The translations under genes and the position numbers were made by a program. 55,162 bases of DNA from a bacterium. Lineage in GTDB: Bacteria; Lernaellota; Lernaellaia; JACKCT01. Position 1 is the first letter of the stretch; every line of letters starts with the position of its first letter. Where the stretch lies: positions 1 through 55,162 of the forward strand of contig JAIOHV010000028.1 in the NCBI GenBank assembly GCA_019912885.1. The letters run 5' to 3'. Positions 9,759 through 17,835 of the stretch are shown here, piece after piece. The notes beneath the pieces were generated by a model. The model saw only the letters and a list, made by a program, of their open reading frames with translations. It was not told where the DNA came from and searched no databases.

Positions 9759-10391
9759 TCAGTTCGTGAAGTAGACGAAGAACGGAATGAGCCCGAACCC
9801 GATGCCGAACACCGTCGCGAGCGCCACCGACACGACGCGCACCGCCCCGAAGATGCGATTGCGTTCCATGCCGAAACCAAGGGTGTGGAACGAGCTCCAC
9901 AACCCATGCGACACGTGCAGCGCCACGATGAGCATCGAGAACGTGTAGAAGGCGGCCCAGCCCGGATTTTCGAACAGCCCCGCGGTCTGGTTATAAATGA
10001 GAGCGTCGCCGCGCTTGGCGCGGAAGTTGACGAGGTGGATGACCAGAAAAACGAGCATGTAGATGCCTGAGGCCGCCATGAAGCGGCTCATGAAATTCGT
10101 CTTGTTCTGCTTGCCGCCCTGATAACGCACCGGGCGCGCCTGCCGGTTTTTCACCGTCACCCAAAGGCCGGAGGCGATGTGCAGGATGAACGCCGCGAAC
10201 AGGCCGACCTCGATGTAGTTCAAAAGGATGCCGAAGCCGTGCAGATGTTCGGCGTATTCGTTGAAGTGCTCGGCGCCGAAATAGATCGTGCTGTTGCCCG
10301 TGACGTGGGCGACCAGGAACAGGATCAGCGCGATGCCGGAGGCGGCGACGATTTCCTTGCGACCTAAGGTCGAAAACCGGACGGCGGGCAC
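9759..10391 (-). CDS. sdhC: Succinate dehydrogenase/fumarate reductase cytochrome b subunit (type B, sdhC-b558 family)
   Basis: I start the gene at a GTG (10391) preceded by CAGGGAGC, giving 210 residues (VPAVRFSTLGRKEIVAASG...). A longer upstream frame lacks that support and runs into repeat sequence. Several hydrophobic helices are visible (IALILFLVAHVTGNSTIYFG; YIEVGLFAAFILHIASGLWV; GIYMLVFLVIHLVNF; FSMLIVALHVSHGLWSSF) with His residues placed to ligate two b haems. It is the membrane anchor and quinone site of the complex, and the first gene of the operon. The fusion of SdhC/SdhD roles in one five-helix subunit defines type B. Confidence 0.92.
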   Translation of the reverse strand: MPAVRFSTLGRKEIVAASGIALILFLVAHVTGNSTIYFGAEHFNEYAEHLHGFGILLNYIEVGLFAAFILHIASGLWVTVKNRQARPVRYQGGKQNKTNFMSRFMAASGIYMLVFLVIHLVNFRAKRGDALIYNQTAGLFENPGWAAFYTFSMLIVALHVSHGLWSSFHTLGFGMERNRIFGAVRVVSVALATVFGIGFGLIPFFVYFTN

Positions 10392-10506
10392 GGGGAGCTC
10401 CCTGAGGCGAATTCCAAATCCAGATGCCGGACAACTTTGTCCGATGGTCTTTTCCGCGTTTTGACGCACCCTGTCAAGAAATGGAAATTGATTTGGGACA
10501 TGGCTG

Positions 10507-10523
10507 TTCGGGCTTCGCCCGAA
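10507..10523. terminator. Small hairpin upstream of sdhC
   Basis: TTCGGGC-TTC-GCCCGAA is a perfect 7-bp stem with a TTC loop, about 115 bp upstream of the sdhC start. No T-run follows. It could be an attenuator or 5' leader structure; the role is unknown. Confidence 0.35.
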
Positions 10524-10530
10524 TGGACGA

Positions 10531-10692
10531 AAATAGAAAAGAGGAAACAGGAAATAGACCGTCACCGACGGCGCTGCTTCCGCGTGGCCGTCAGCACCGA
10601 CGATACGAAACCTTGGCGTCGCTCAGGATGGCGGAAAACCAAACCCCGGTGATGCAATGACCTATTTCTTATTTCCTGTTTTCTACTTCCTG
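10531..10692. repeat. Inverted pair of GGAAATA-type tracts
   Basis: Tract AAATAGAAAAGAGGAAACAG at 10531-10558 and a complementary tract at 10661-10692 surround ~100 bp of unrelated sequence. The unit resembles the pair at 2351-2554. It fills the gap between the nadB stop and the sdhC leader. Confidence 0.7.
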
Positions 10693-10697
10693 AACCG

Positions 10698-12320
10698 CTA
10701 CCACCGATACCGCAGCACCGTGTCCGCGGCCGGCCGCGCCGGATTCGTGTCCGGCCAGTCCAGGTTGTCGTGCAGGCCGCGCGATTCCTTGCGCTGCATT
10801 GCCGACACGATGATCAAGTCCGCGACGACGGCGATGTTGCGAAGCTCCAGCAGGTCGCGCGTGACCAGGAAGTTCCAGTAGTACTCGCTGATCTCCCGGC
10901 GCAAAAGGTCGATGCGCGCCTTGGCCCGCTCGAGCCGCCGGTCGGTGCGCACGATGCCCACGTAGTTCTGCATGAAGCGGCGGATCTCGTCCCAGTTTTG
11001 CGTCACGATGACTTCCTCGTCCGAAGGCGTGGCGCCGCCGATATCCCACGCGGGCGCGTCCGGCGGCGCGGGCCACTCGTGCTGGTGCGCGCGAGCATAC
11101 TCCGCCGCCTGATGCGCAAACACCGCGCCCTCGAGCAGCGAGTTCGACGCCAGGCGATTGGCCCCGTGCAACCCCGTACACGCGCATTCGCCGATCGCCG
11201 ACAGCCCGGGGATCGACGTCTGCGCCATGTCGTCCGTGCGCACGCCGCCGCACTGGTAATGCGCGGCCGGCGCGACGGGAATGCGGTCGCGCGTGATGTC
11301 GATGCCCAACGCGAGGCAGCGCGCGTGGATGTTCGGGAACTCCGCGCGGATCGTGTCGGCCGCGACGCGCGTGAAATCGAGGAACACGTTGTGCCGGCCG
11401 GAGGATTTGATCTCGTGGTCGATCGCGCGGGCGACGATGTCGCGCGGCGCGAGGCTCCCGCGCGGGTCGTGCCGCTTGACGAACTCTTCCCCCTCCTCGT
11501 TGACGAGCACCGCGCCCGCGCCGCGCACCGCCTCGCTGATGAGGAAGTTTTTCGCGTGCGGGTGAAAAAGCACGGTGGGATGGAACTGCACAAACTCCAT
11601 GTTCGCGATCTCCGCGCCCGCGCGCGCGGCCATGGCGACGCCGTCGCCCGTCGCGACATCGGGATTGGTCGTCAGCAGATAGACCTTCCCCGAGCCGCCG
11701 GTCGCGAGCGCCGTGTGCCGCGCGAGAATCGTCTCCACCTCGCCGGTGGGGACATTCAAAACGTACGCGCCGTGGCAGCGATCCGGCCCGGAGCCGCCCA
11801 GGTGCTTGCGCCGCGTCAAAAGGTCGATCGCCATGTGGTGCTCGACGATGCGGATGTTCGGCTCGTTGCGCGCGCGAGCCAGCAGGGCGCGCTGGATCTC
11901 CTCGCCCGTGATGTCGCCCGCGTGCAACACGCGCCGGCGCGTGTGCCCGCCCTCCAGGTGCAGGTCGTATTGATCCTCGCCGAAGCCGCCGTGCGTCCCT
12001 CGGCCGTTATGCGCGCGCGTGAAACGCACGCCCCACGCGATCAGCTCCTGCATGCGATCCGGCGCGGACGAGACCGTCAGCCGCACGATGTCCTCGTGGC
12101 AAAGCCCCGCGCCCGCGTTGAGCGTATCGATGACGTGAAGCTCGATGTCGTCGTCGTCCGCGACCACCGTCGCCACGCCGCCCTGCGCCCAGGCGGTGTT
12201 GGTATCCGCCGCCTCGCGCTTGGCGAGCACGATGACCTCGCCGAGCGAGGCGGCCTTGATGGCAAACGATAGCCCGGCGATGCCGGTGCCGATGACGAGA
12301 AAGTCGGTGCGGATGGTCAT
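10698..12320 (-). CDS. nadB: L-aspartate oxidase
   Basis: 540 residues, typical NadB length. FAD fold at the N terminus (VIGTGIAGLSFAIKAASLGE) and the flavoprotein motifs THGGFGEDQYDLHLEGGHTRRRV and GVAMAARAGAEIANMEFVQFHPT. The C-terminal helical domain and the segment CGGVRTDDMAQTSIPGLSAIGECACTGLHGANRLASNSLLEG are strongly NadB-like. It oxidises L-aspartate to iminoaspartate, which NadA condenses with dihydroxyacetone phosphate to quinolinate for NAD synthesis. nadA and nadC are not in this window. No clear ribosome-binding site precedes the ATG; an 8-bp tandem repeat lies just upstream. Confidence 0.95.
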   Translation of the reverse strand: MTIRTDFLVIGTGIAGLSFAIKAASLGEVIVLAKREAADTNTAWAQGGVATVVADDDDIELHVIDTLNAGAGLCHEDIVRLTVSSAPDRMQELIAWGVRFTRAHNGRGTHGGFGEDQYDLHLEGGHTRRRVLHAGDITGEEIQRALLARARNEPNIRIVEHHMAIDLLTRRKHLGGSGPDRCHGAYVLNVPTGEVETILARHTALATGGSGKVYLLTTNPDVATGDGVAMAARAGAEIANMEFVQFHPTVLFHPHAKNFLISEAVRGAGAVLVNEEGEEFVKRHDPRGSLAPRDIVARAIDHEIKSSGRHNVFLDFTRVAADTIRAEFPNIHARCLALGIDITRDRIPVAPAAHYQCGGVRTDDMAQTSIPGLSAIGECACTGLHGANRLASNSLLEGAVFAHQAAEYARAHQHEWPAPPDAPAWDIGGATPSDEEVIVTQNWDEIRRFMQNYVGIVRTDRRLERAKARIDLLRREISEYYWNFLVTRDLLELRNIAVVADLIIVSAMQRKESRGLHDNLDWPDTNPARPAADTVLRYRW

Positions 12321-12333
12321 GGGAAACGCAGAA

Positions 12334-12402
12334 TAGACTGAAAGTCTGAAAGTCTGAAAGACTGGAAGTCTGAAAGTCTGAAAGACTGGAAGGCTGGAAG
12401 GT
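12334..12402. repeat. Tandem 8-bp repeat (CTGAAAGT-type)
   Basis: About eight degenerate copies of CTGAAAGT / CTGGAAG units lie immediately upstream of nadB. A further degenerate tract (CCGCAGATTACGCAGATGGC) lies at 12489-12508. The 252-bp gap up to 12572 shows no gene. Confidence 0.75.
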
Positions 12403-12572
12403 CAGCGCAAAGTCAAGCCGCCTGGGAGCGCCGAACGCCAGTTCAGCCCTGGGACCGCGGGCGGCCCGCCCGCTTCAATACCGCTTGAACGGAATCCGCA
12501 GATTACGCAGATGGCACAGATTTAAAGGATATCAAGTCGCGCGAAAGTGGCGCGACGAATCGCACACCTACC

Positions 12573-13403
12573 TCAACACCCGCACGCGCCCCCGGAATCG
12601 GCGTTGTCATCGTCATCGTCAACGGGCGTACCGGTATCGTCGTCGTCGTTCGCGGAATCGTCGTTGGTCGCATCGTCGTCCAAATCATCGTCGCCGCACG
12701 AAGGACACACGATTTCCGTATCTAGTTGACACTCACCGTAGCTCGAATATCTGTATCCCTCGCAGTATGAAATACAGTTGCAGTAATCGTCATATTGCGC
12801 TTCGACGCCGACCCACTCTCCGTTCACTTCGTCGAAGACGCATCGTTCATCCACGAAATTTCCGCCACACATATCGTCTAAGCAATCCAAATATTGGTAC
12901 TCGACGTCGACATAGCATTCCCCAATTTCTAGTTCATAACATACATTCGGAGAATATTTACTCTTTCTATCACGAGAAGCGGCATTATCGCTGCCGCATT
13001 TTTTATTTTCGTTACATGATGGGCAGAAATCACGATGCTCGTTTTGACAATTAATACGGCAATTGCCCTTAATCTCAAAGTCACACACGGAATAGCAGGA
13101 ACAATAATCATCGTATTCCGGCGCGACACCCTCCCACGCCTGCGTATCCTCATTATAGATACACCGTTCATCGGCATAGTCGCCGCCACATTCGTCATCG
13201 ACGCAACCAATGAATTCATATTCACAATCGAGATAACATGGACCCAAAAGCACGCTATAACATTCTTCACCCGCTGCGCCTCCGCGCGCTTTTTGATCGT
13301 GCGCGTAAGAATTCCGCGAGTGTGTCACCGTAACCGCCAAAGCGCCGATCACCACAAACCCAACGGCGAACGCAAATAATGTATAGTGCGCACTACGAAT
13401 CAC
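12573..13403 (-). CDS. Secreted two-domain Cys-rich protein with Asp-rich tail ending GGACGC
   Basis: 276 residues from a GTG with GGAG ten bases upstream. A hydrophobic signal segment (~7-29) is not followed by a lipobox. Two internal copies of a ~90-residue Cys-rich domain follow (CYSVLLGPCYLDCEYEF... ending CPSC, and CYELEIGECYVDVEYQY... ending CPSC). Each shares the core C(V/L)DD.CGG.......C.....W.GV...YDDYC.C. The C-terminal ~45 residues are Asp-rich and end in GGACGC. It is a tandem paralogue of the gene at 13423-14253 (19 bp apart, same strand, same length). The DNA is AT-richer than the core genes. Function unknown; the Cys density suggests an extracellular disulfide-stabilised fold. 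Confidence 0.85.
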   Translation of the reverse strand: MIRSAHYTLFAFAVGFVVIGALAVTVTHSRNSYAHDQKARGGAAGEECYSVLLGPCYLDCEYEFIGCVDDECGGDYADERCIYNEDTQAWEGVAPEYDDYCSCYSVCDFEIKGNCRINCQNEHRDFCPSCNENKKCGSDNAASRDRKSKYSPNVCYELEIGECYVDVEYQYLDCLDDMCGGNFVDERCVFDEVNGEWVGVEAQYDDYCNCISYCEGYRYSSYGECQLDTEIVCPSCGDDDLDDDATNDDSANDDDDTGTPVDDDDDNADSGGACGC

Positions 13404-13422
13404 TTTTTATGCTCCGCATCGA

Positions 13423-14253
13423 TCAGCCTCCGCACGCGCTTTTGCCGGAATCGTCGTCGTCATCGTCACCCGCCGCGCCCGTGTCATCGTCATCGGCGGC
13501 CGAATCGTCGTCGGTCGCGTCGTCGTCAAGATCGCCGTCGTTGCAGGAAGGGCAACGGATCTCTGTATCGGTATCGCACGCGAGAAAGCAATTGATGCGA
13601 TCAAGCTTACATGCCTCATTGGCGCAATCGCAATACTCGTCATATTGCGGCTCCGCCCCTTTCCAGCCGTGGCTATCATCGTCAAAGACGCACCACTCAA
13701 GGACATGATTGCCATCGCACTGCTCTTCTACGCAGTCGAACCAATCGTATTCACAACCGACGTAACATTCGCCGATTTCCAGATCTTGACACGAATACGG
13801 CGTATCTTTCTGCTTGACGGAGCGTACTTCCAAGTTCCCGTAGACCCCCTTTTTATTGTCGCACGTGGGGCAGGAGTCAATAAACTCCTCGCGGCAGTCC
13901 GCTTGGCAGGCTCCCTTGAGCTCAATGTCACAATGGTTAAAGCAAATGCAATACTCGCCGTATTCGGGTGCGACGCCTTGCCACGTTCCAGTTTCTTCAT
14001 TAAAGACACATTGCTCGCCTGAAAAATCACCTCCGCAGTCGTCATTTACACAAACAAAGAATTCGTACGCGCAGTTGATGTAGCAAATCCCCAAGAGACT
14101 ACTGTAGCAGACATCGCCCGGTTCGCCTTCGCGAGATTTTTGCTGCTGCTCAACTGAATTCGCACCCGTAAAAGAATATATACTAAACATCGTAATTGCA
14201 AGGAGCATAACATAAAACGACGGTCGCGCGTGCCTAGTACTTGTCAAACTCAT
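13423..14253 (-). CDS. Secreted two-domain Cys-rich protein with Asp-rich tail ending KSACGG (paralogue)
   Basis: 276 residues; ATG preceded by GGGAGGAA. The signal segment (~12-31) lacks a lipobox. Two Cys-rich domains match those of the downstream neighbour: CYSSLLGICYINCAYEF.CVNDDCGGDF...W.GVAPEYGEYC.C (ending CPTC) and CQDLEIGECYVGCEYDWFDC...W.GAEPQYDEYCDC (ending CPSC). The acidic tail (DLDDDATDDDSAADDDDTG...) ends in SGKSACGG. First gene of the pair, probably co-transcribed with 12573-13403. The four domain copies imply an internal duplication followed by gene duplication. Confidence 0.85.
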   Translation of the reverse strand: MSLTSTRHARPSFYVMLLAITMFSIYSFTGANSVEQQQKSREGEPGDVCYSSLLGICYINCAYEFFVCVNDDCGGDFSGEQCVFNEETGTWQGVAPEYGEYCICFNHCDIELKGACQADCREEFIDSCPTCDNKKGVYGNLEVRSVKQKDTPYSCQDLEIGECYVGCEYDWFDCVEEQCDGNHVLEWCVFDDDSHGWKGAEPQYDEYCDCANEACKLDRINCFLACDTDTEIRCPSCNDGDLDDDATDDDSAADDDDTGAAGDDDDDDSGKSACGG

Positions 14254-14397
14254 TTTCGATTCCTCCCAACTTAAGCGCGATTCCGCAAGGCTTTTCGAAT
14301 TAACGCTGGTAGAGCTCGGAATTCAAAGCTCTTTTTATGGACGATTTTACCACAACTCGCATTATAATTTCGATCCTCCTTGAACGGGCGCCAAAGT

Positions 14398-15576
14398 TTA
14401 CGGACAGCTGTTCGCGATCGTGATTTTACCCCGCAGCGGAATCCAGTTGTTCTGCACGCTGTCTTCTGACGGGTTTAGCAATGGGTCGATACGCATAATG
14501 ACGTAATATTCCGCTCCCAAGGACACACTACTCGGGATCGAGTATTGTGTATGTATAAGCTGCGACTGATTGCCGCCAATATTCTGAGTAAATGTCGTCG
14601 TAGATTTTTTGTCTTGAAAAAAGTTCCAGTTTTCGTCTGTCGAAAGCCAAAATTGCAAATTTACAGTCTCGCTCACGATGCCTTTATTTTGAGAAGCAAC
14701 GGCAATTTTTACGTTGTCTCCCGGACACAACCCGGTTGTCGTTGCCGGAATAGAGCAATATGTATCACCTAACAGCGTGTAATAATTTGAGCCGCTTGAT
14801 GGCCAGCAAAGCCGGACCATATCGCAAACGTAACCACCTTCCGCTTCCTCACACGTACCGATAACTTCATATATGTCTATCCAAAAATTTGCCAATGCCA
14901 AATCTCGCTCGTCAAGGTAGTCTGAGGAATCCCAATACAAAATGCGTAATCCCAACCTATCGTTAGGCAACGCCTCGACCATTTCATGAGAAGGATTATT
15001 TGTAAACAGCCCCGTAGTACTGGGTGTACGGTAATTCATATATGACAAAACGTCATCTTCATGTTTTAGACCAATCGCGTGGCCTAATTCATGGACGTGT
15101 TCCATGCGTGCATATCGTTGGCCACCGTCAGCAGTCGCGCTTGGATTATAATACGTACTTGGAACGTCCCATACCCAGTCAATGCCGGAATTCAAGTGGA
15201 TATTAGCCTCGACAATTTTACAGTCGTCATTCGCGTCCGTTGTCCAATTCGCCCAACCAGCTGAACTGCTACCTGTAGAAAGCCAGATTTCCGAAATCCC
15301 GTTTGCGTCACTCGGCACCGCAGTCTTTGTACTCCAAGTTGGACTAATCCATACGCCCGCGATCGGGCCGACTCGCTCGAGTATTTCTGTTATTGAGTCG
15401 CGTCTTTCTTGCGTGTTGTATTGACCCACACTCGTAATAATCTCGAAATTCGGATCAGACTCCCATTTAACACATCCGCAGTTTCGCCACCAGCAATTCC
15501 ACGCTTGTGCGTCGGACGGGAAATTTATTGCGACTATGGCAGCGATGATCGCGAGTATCATGCCGATCGTTTTCAT
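14398..15576 (-). CDS. Secreted metzincin-like zinc metalloprotease
   Basis: 392 residues with a clear signal peptide (1-25, cleavage after DAQA). ATG preceded by GGAGGAATAA. The catalytic motif HVHELGHAIGLKHED contains HExxHxxGxxH, and a Met-turn candidate SYMNY follows ~12 residues later, the hallmark of matrixin-type (M10/M12-like) proteases. The N-terminal part (WNCWWRNCGCVKWESDP) is Cys-rich. The C-terminal ~120 residues look like a beta-sandwich adhesion domain (CPGDNVKIAVASQNKGIVSETVNLQFWLSTDE resembles CARDB). It lies downstream of the exported protein gene at 15641 on the same strand and in the same AT-richer tract, so the two may be functionally paired. Confidence 0.85.
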   Translation of the reverse strand: MKTIGMILAIIAAIVAINFPSDAQAWNCWWRNCGCVKWESDPNFEIITSVGQYNTQERRDSITEILERVGPIAGVWISPTWSTKTAVPSDANGISEIWLSTGSSSAGWANWTTDANDDCKIVEANIHLNSGIDWVWDVPSTYYNPSATADGGQRYARMEHVHELGHAIGLKHEDDVLSYMNYRTPSTTGLFTNNPSHEMVEALPNDRLGLRILYWDSSDYLDERDLALANFWIDIYEVIGTCEEAEGGYVCDMVRLCWPSSGSNYYTLLGDTYCSIPATTTGLCPGDNVKIAVASQNKGIVSETVNLQFWLSTDENWNFFQDKKSTTTFTQNIGGNQSQLIHTQYSIPSSVSLGAEYYVIMRIDPLLNPSEDSVQNNWIPLRGKITIANSCP

Positions 15577-15640
15577 TTATTCCTCCGTCCGCTTCGATAA
15601 GGCTCGCACAAAAATTGACGGCCCGTGCGATGCGACGCCG

Positions 15641-16354
15641 TCACGGCTGCAAGAACGCCTTATATTCATCAAGAAACTTATCCTTGGTTATTTCGACGTT
15701 CTCGGGTGATTCATTTGAGACGGAAATCATTTCGTCGATCGTGAGTTCAAATGCATCCAATACCATTGCCTCGGTTCGCACGGCATCGTTCTCCGTTGAA
15801 TATGTTCCCCACTCGCTCGCCCATTTGACACAAGACCGCTTGTCGGTTTTTTCGGTCCAGCAATGAATTTGTTTTTGGGACTTGCGCTTCGCCGAATCGA
15901 ACGCTGTGATTGCCCGCCAATCGTGATCGAACACGATCGTCTTTCCGGCACCGTTGGCGACGCGAAACACGCCCGCGTCGCCATGAACGGTCGCCCAAAG
16001 TGGATATTTGCGCGGATTCAAAAAAACAATCACTTCTTCGCCAGCGTGATAATCCGGCTGGCCGGATATGAAAAAATTTCGACCGTTCTCCAATCTTCCG
16101 CCGCCGGTGTAAAAAACCAGATCGACCCCTTCGTTCGTGCCGCGATAGGCGTGCGCCACCGCCAATGTAACGATGCTATAGGGAGTTCGTATGCCTTGAG
16201 AATTTTCGACGTATTCCCAGTCAACGCTCTTCACAACGCCGCGCGCGACGATGCCCGCTTCGTTGAGCATGCCCATTGGGGTCGGATCGTCGGCCCGAAA
16301 TTCGTGCGCCGGTGCAATTTGCGGCACGAGGACTAACGCCGCAGCGAATATCAC
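15641..16354 (-). CDS. Exported protein of unknown function (start ambiguous)
   Basis: From the GTG at 16354 the product is 237 residues: a signal peptide (MIFAAALVLVPQIAPA) and a mature domain starting HEFRADD. The frame stays open to a GTG at 16435, which would add 27 residues encoded mostly by a heptamer repeat (AAGCYGC)6 and lacks an upstream Shine-Dalgarno. The perfect AAGGAGG lies after that GTG and instead serves an ATG at 16419 in another frame. That frame stops at TAA 16357, two bases before the GTG at 16354, suggesting translational coupling. The mature protein includes VDLVFYTGGGRLENGRNFF and GEEVIVFLNPRKYP; similar proteins often accompany secreted metalloproteases. I do not recognise the function. 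Confidence 0.7.
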   Translation of the reverse strand: MIFAAALVLVPQIAPAHEFRADDPTPMGMLNEAGIVARGVVKSVDWEYVENSQGIRTPYSIVTLAVAHAYRGTNEGVDLVFYTGGGRLENGRNFFISGQPDYHAGEEVIVFLNPRKYPLWATVHGDAGVFRVANGAGKTIVFDHDWRAITAFDSAKRKSQKQIHCWTEKTDKRSCVKWASEWGTYSTENDAVRTEAMVLDAFELTIDEMISVSNESPENVEITKDKFLDEYKAFLQP

Positions 16355-16356
16355 CC

Positions 16357-16419
16357 TTAGAAGAATACTTGCGGCTTGCGGCTTGCGGCTTGCGGCTTGC
16401 AGCTTGCAGCTTCGAACAT
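16357..16419 (-). CDS. Putative 20-codon leader peptide on a heptamer repeat
   Basis: ATG at 16419 with an ideal AAGGAGG six bases upstream. Its 20 codons are almost entirely made of the (AAGCYGC)6 repeat, and it ends at TAA 16357. The next gene's GTG follows two bases later. One more heptamer (or two fewer) would fuse this ATG in frame to the downstream signal peptide. Confidence 0.4.
   Translation of the reverse strand: MFEAASCKPQAASRKPQVFF
16371..16412. repeat. Six tandem heptamers GCRGCTT
   Basis: Plus strand GCGGCTT x4 then GCAGCTT x2, 42 bp. It overlaps the translation start region of the exported protein gene at 15641. Confidence 0.95.
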
Positions 16420-16561
16420 TGCGCGCCTCCTTCACCAGTGTCTTGACGTGTACGCCCGTTGAAACGCACCGTCAAGAAAATAAAAATTGATTTGGATCAA
16501 ATTTGAATATCGCGCCCTGGAGGGGCGCTCCTACAAGTCCATCGGCACCGTGAGAGCGTCG

Positions 16562-17227
16562 TCAATATTCCGTGGAGCCCGCTCGCGGGACGGAAGGGGC
16601 GGCCGCTTGCTGACGCGCGCGGCTCCGTTCGTCGCGGCGTTCGCGCCACTCATCCGGCAACGCACCGGTATCCGCGAGGTGCGCGAGGAGGATGGCGGCG
16701 CCGGGCTGCCGGGAGGCGGCCGTCGGCGAGAAGCGGCCGTCGGCGACGTACCGACCGCGCGTGTGGTGATTGGAGAACGACCACAGGTACGGCGAAAGCG
16801 TGCCGGGGTGATAGCGCCGGTAGCCCCAGCCGTTGTAGCCCTCGATGCGATACAGCGCGCCGGCGACGGACCAATCGTCCCAATCGAACATCCCCGTCAT
16901 CGCGAGCGCGTCCGCGGCGCTTTGCTCCCACGTGAACGGCGGATCGCCCTCGCGCGGGCGGTTGCGCGGCACGTGCCGCGTGCGCGCGGTGAGCGGATCG
17001 CCGTTGTGGAGATGCCGGTCGAAACGCAAGCCCGACTCCATCGCGTGGATGACGCCGATCACAAACCAGGGCGGCGCGCCGCCGGGCGCGACCGCCTCGT
17101 ATCGCGCGCGCGCACCCTGAATTTTTTCCACGACCGTCGCCACTTCGTGCGCGCGTTCCGGGCGGACGACGCACGTCGAAAACAGGTGGTTGTATTCGTC
17201 GCGCAGCGTGTCGGTGAATTTGATCAT
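16562..17227 (-). CDS. Lysozyme-like (muramidase family) protein
   Basis: The ATG at 17227 is chosen because GGAGGTATCG precedes it; an in-frame ATG five codons earlier has none. 221 residues, no signal peptide. The conserved core PPWFVIGVIHAMESGLRFDRHLHNGD, PLTARTRHVPRNRP, FTWEQSAADAL and LYRIEGYNGWGYR matches a family of phage- and host-encoded lysozyme-superfamily proteins, with the Glu of HAMESGL a plausible catalytic acid. It may be a peptidoglycan hydrolase released by a holin or a domesticated phage/tailocin lysin. The C-terminal ~25 residues are Arg/Ala-rich and low complexity. It stands alone here. Confidence 0.75.
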   Translation of the reverse strand: MIKFTDTLRDEYNHLFSTCVVRPERAHEVATVVEKIQGARARYEAVAPGGAPPWFVIGVIHAMESGLRFDRHLHNGDPLTARTRHVPRNRPREGDPPFTWEQSAADALAMTGMFDWDDWSVAGALYRIEGYNGWGYRRYHPGTLSPYLWSFSNHHTRGRYVADGRFSPTAASRQPGAAILLAHLADTGALPDEWRERRDERSRARQQAAAPSVPRAGSTEY

Positions 17228-17280
17228 CGATACCTCCGTCATCCTTCGCGGATTGACCGGGTATCGATGGCGTTATTTTT

Positions 17281-17362
17281 ACCGCAAAGACGCCAAGAAG
17301 ACGCGAAGAGCGCAAAGTTTTCGTTCTTTGCGGTCTTTGCGACCCTTCGCGCCTTTGCGGTG
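17281..17362. repeat. Inverted pair of CGCAAAGA-type tracts
   Basis: ACCGCAAAGACGCCAAGAAG-type units at 17281-17318 and the complementary CTTTGCGGTCTTTGCG-type units at 17326-17362 could form a near-continuous hairpin between two minus-strand genes. Related tracts occur at 41437 and 42795. Confidence 0.8.
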
Positions 17363-17367
17363 AAAAA

Positions 17368-17688
17368 TCACTCCGGAGCGGTGAGGCGCAAGCCCACGAT
17401 CGACGCGACGAGAAGCGCGATGAAAAAGCCGCGCGCGAAGGTGAGCGGCTCGCGGAAGACGATGACGCCGAGGATCGCCGCGCCCGTCGCGCCGATGCCG
17501 ACCCACACCGCGTACGCCGTGCCGATGGGGATCGAACGCACCGCGAGCGCAAGCAGCCACGTGCTGCCGATCATCGCGAGCACGGTGAGGACCGACGGCA
17601 CCGGGCGCGTGAAGCCGTGCGTCAGCTTGAGGCCGATCGCCCAGCCGGTTTCGAGAAGGCCGGCGATGAAAAGTTGAATCCACGGCAT
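17368..17688 (-). CDS. sugE: Small multidrug resistance family transporter, SugE/Gdx type
   Basis: 106 residues, four transmembrane helices. The essential membrane Glu is in LLETGWAIGLKLTHGFTR. That motif plus TAYAVWVGIGATGAAILG places it with SugE/Gdx guanidinium exporters more than with EmrE-type drug pumps. ATG preceded by GGAG. Gdx proteins exchange guanidinium for protons; some act on quaternary ammonium compounds. No partner SMR gene or guanidine riboswitch is visible, since a 120-bp inverted-repeat element occupies the upstream region. Confidence 0.92.
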   Translation of the reverse strand: MPWIQLFIAGLLETGWAIGLKLTHGFTRPVPSVLTVLAMIGSTWLLALAVRSIPIGTAYAVWVGIGATGAAILGVIVFREPLTFARGFFIALLVASIVGLRLTAPE

Positions 17689-17711
17689 GGGAACTCCAAT
17701 GACGATTGACG

Positions 17712-17834
17712 ACGCATTCGACGGTACACAGAGGGCACAGGGGAGCCACAGAGAGCACAGAGAATTTATGGCTCAGAATTTTTCTCCGTGTCCTCCGTGT
17801 CTTCTCCGTGTTCTCCGTGTACCGTCGAATGCGT
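17712..17834. mobile_element. MITE-like element with 18-bp terminal inverted repeats
   Basis: ACGCATTCGACGGTACAC (17712-17729) and its perfect reverse complement (17817-17834) bound a 123-bp segment. Inside each end, complementary 8-9-bp tandem units continue (CACAGAGAGC-type left, TCTCCGTGT-type right). It carries no gene and lies between the lipoprotein gene stop (17836) and the sugE start. No target-site duplication could be assigned. Confidence 0.6.
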
Positions 17835-17835
17835 T

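Noticed and set aside
10424-10660. 78-codon plus-strand frame between nadB and sdhC
   Set aside because: Spans the inverted-repeat arm and a hairpin; no ribosome-binding site and no protein-like composition.
17689-17711. Guanidine riboswitch upstream of the SugE/Gdx-type gene
   Set aside because: Only a short leader precedes a MITE-like element; none of the conserved ykkC or mini-ykkC motifs was found.
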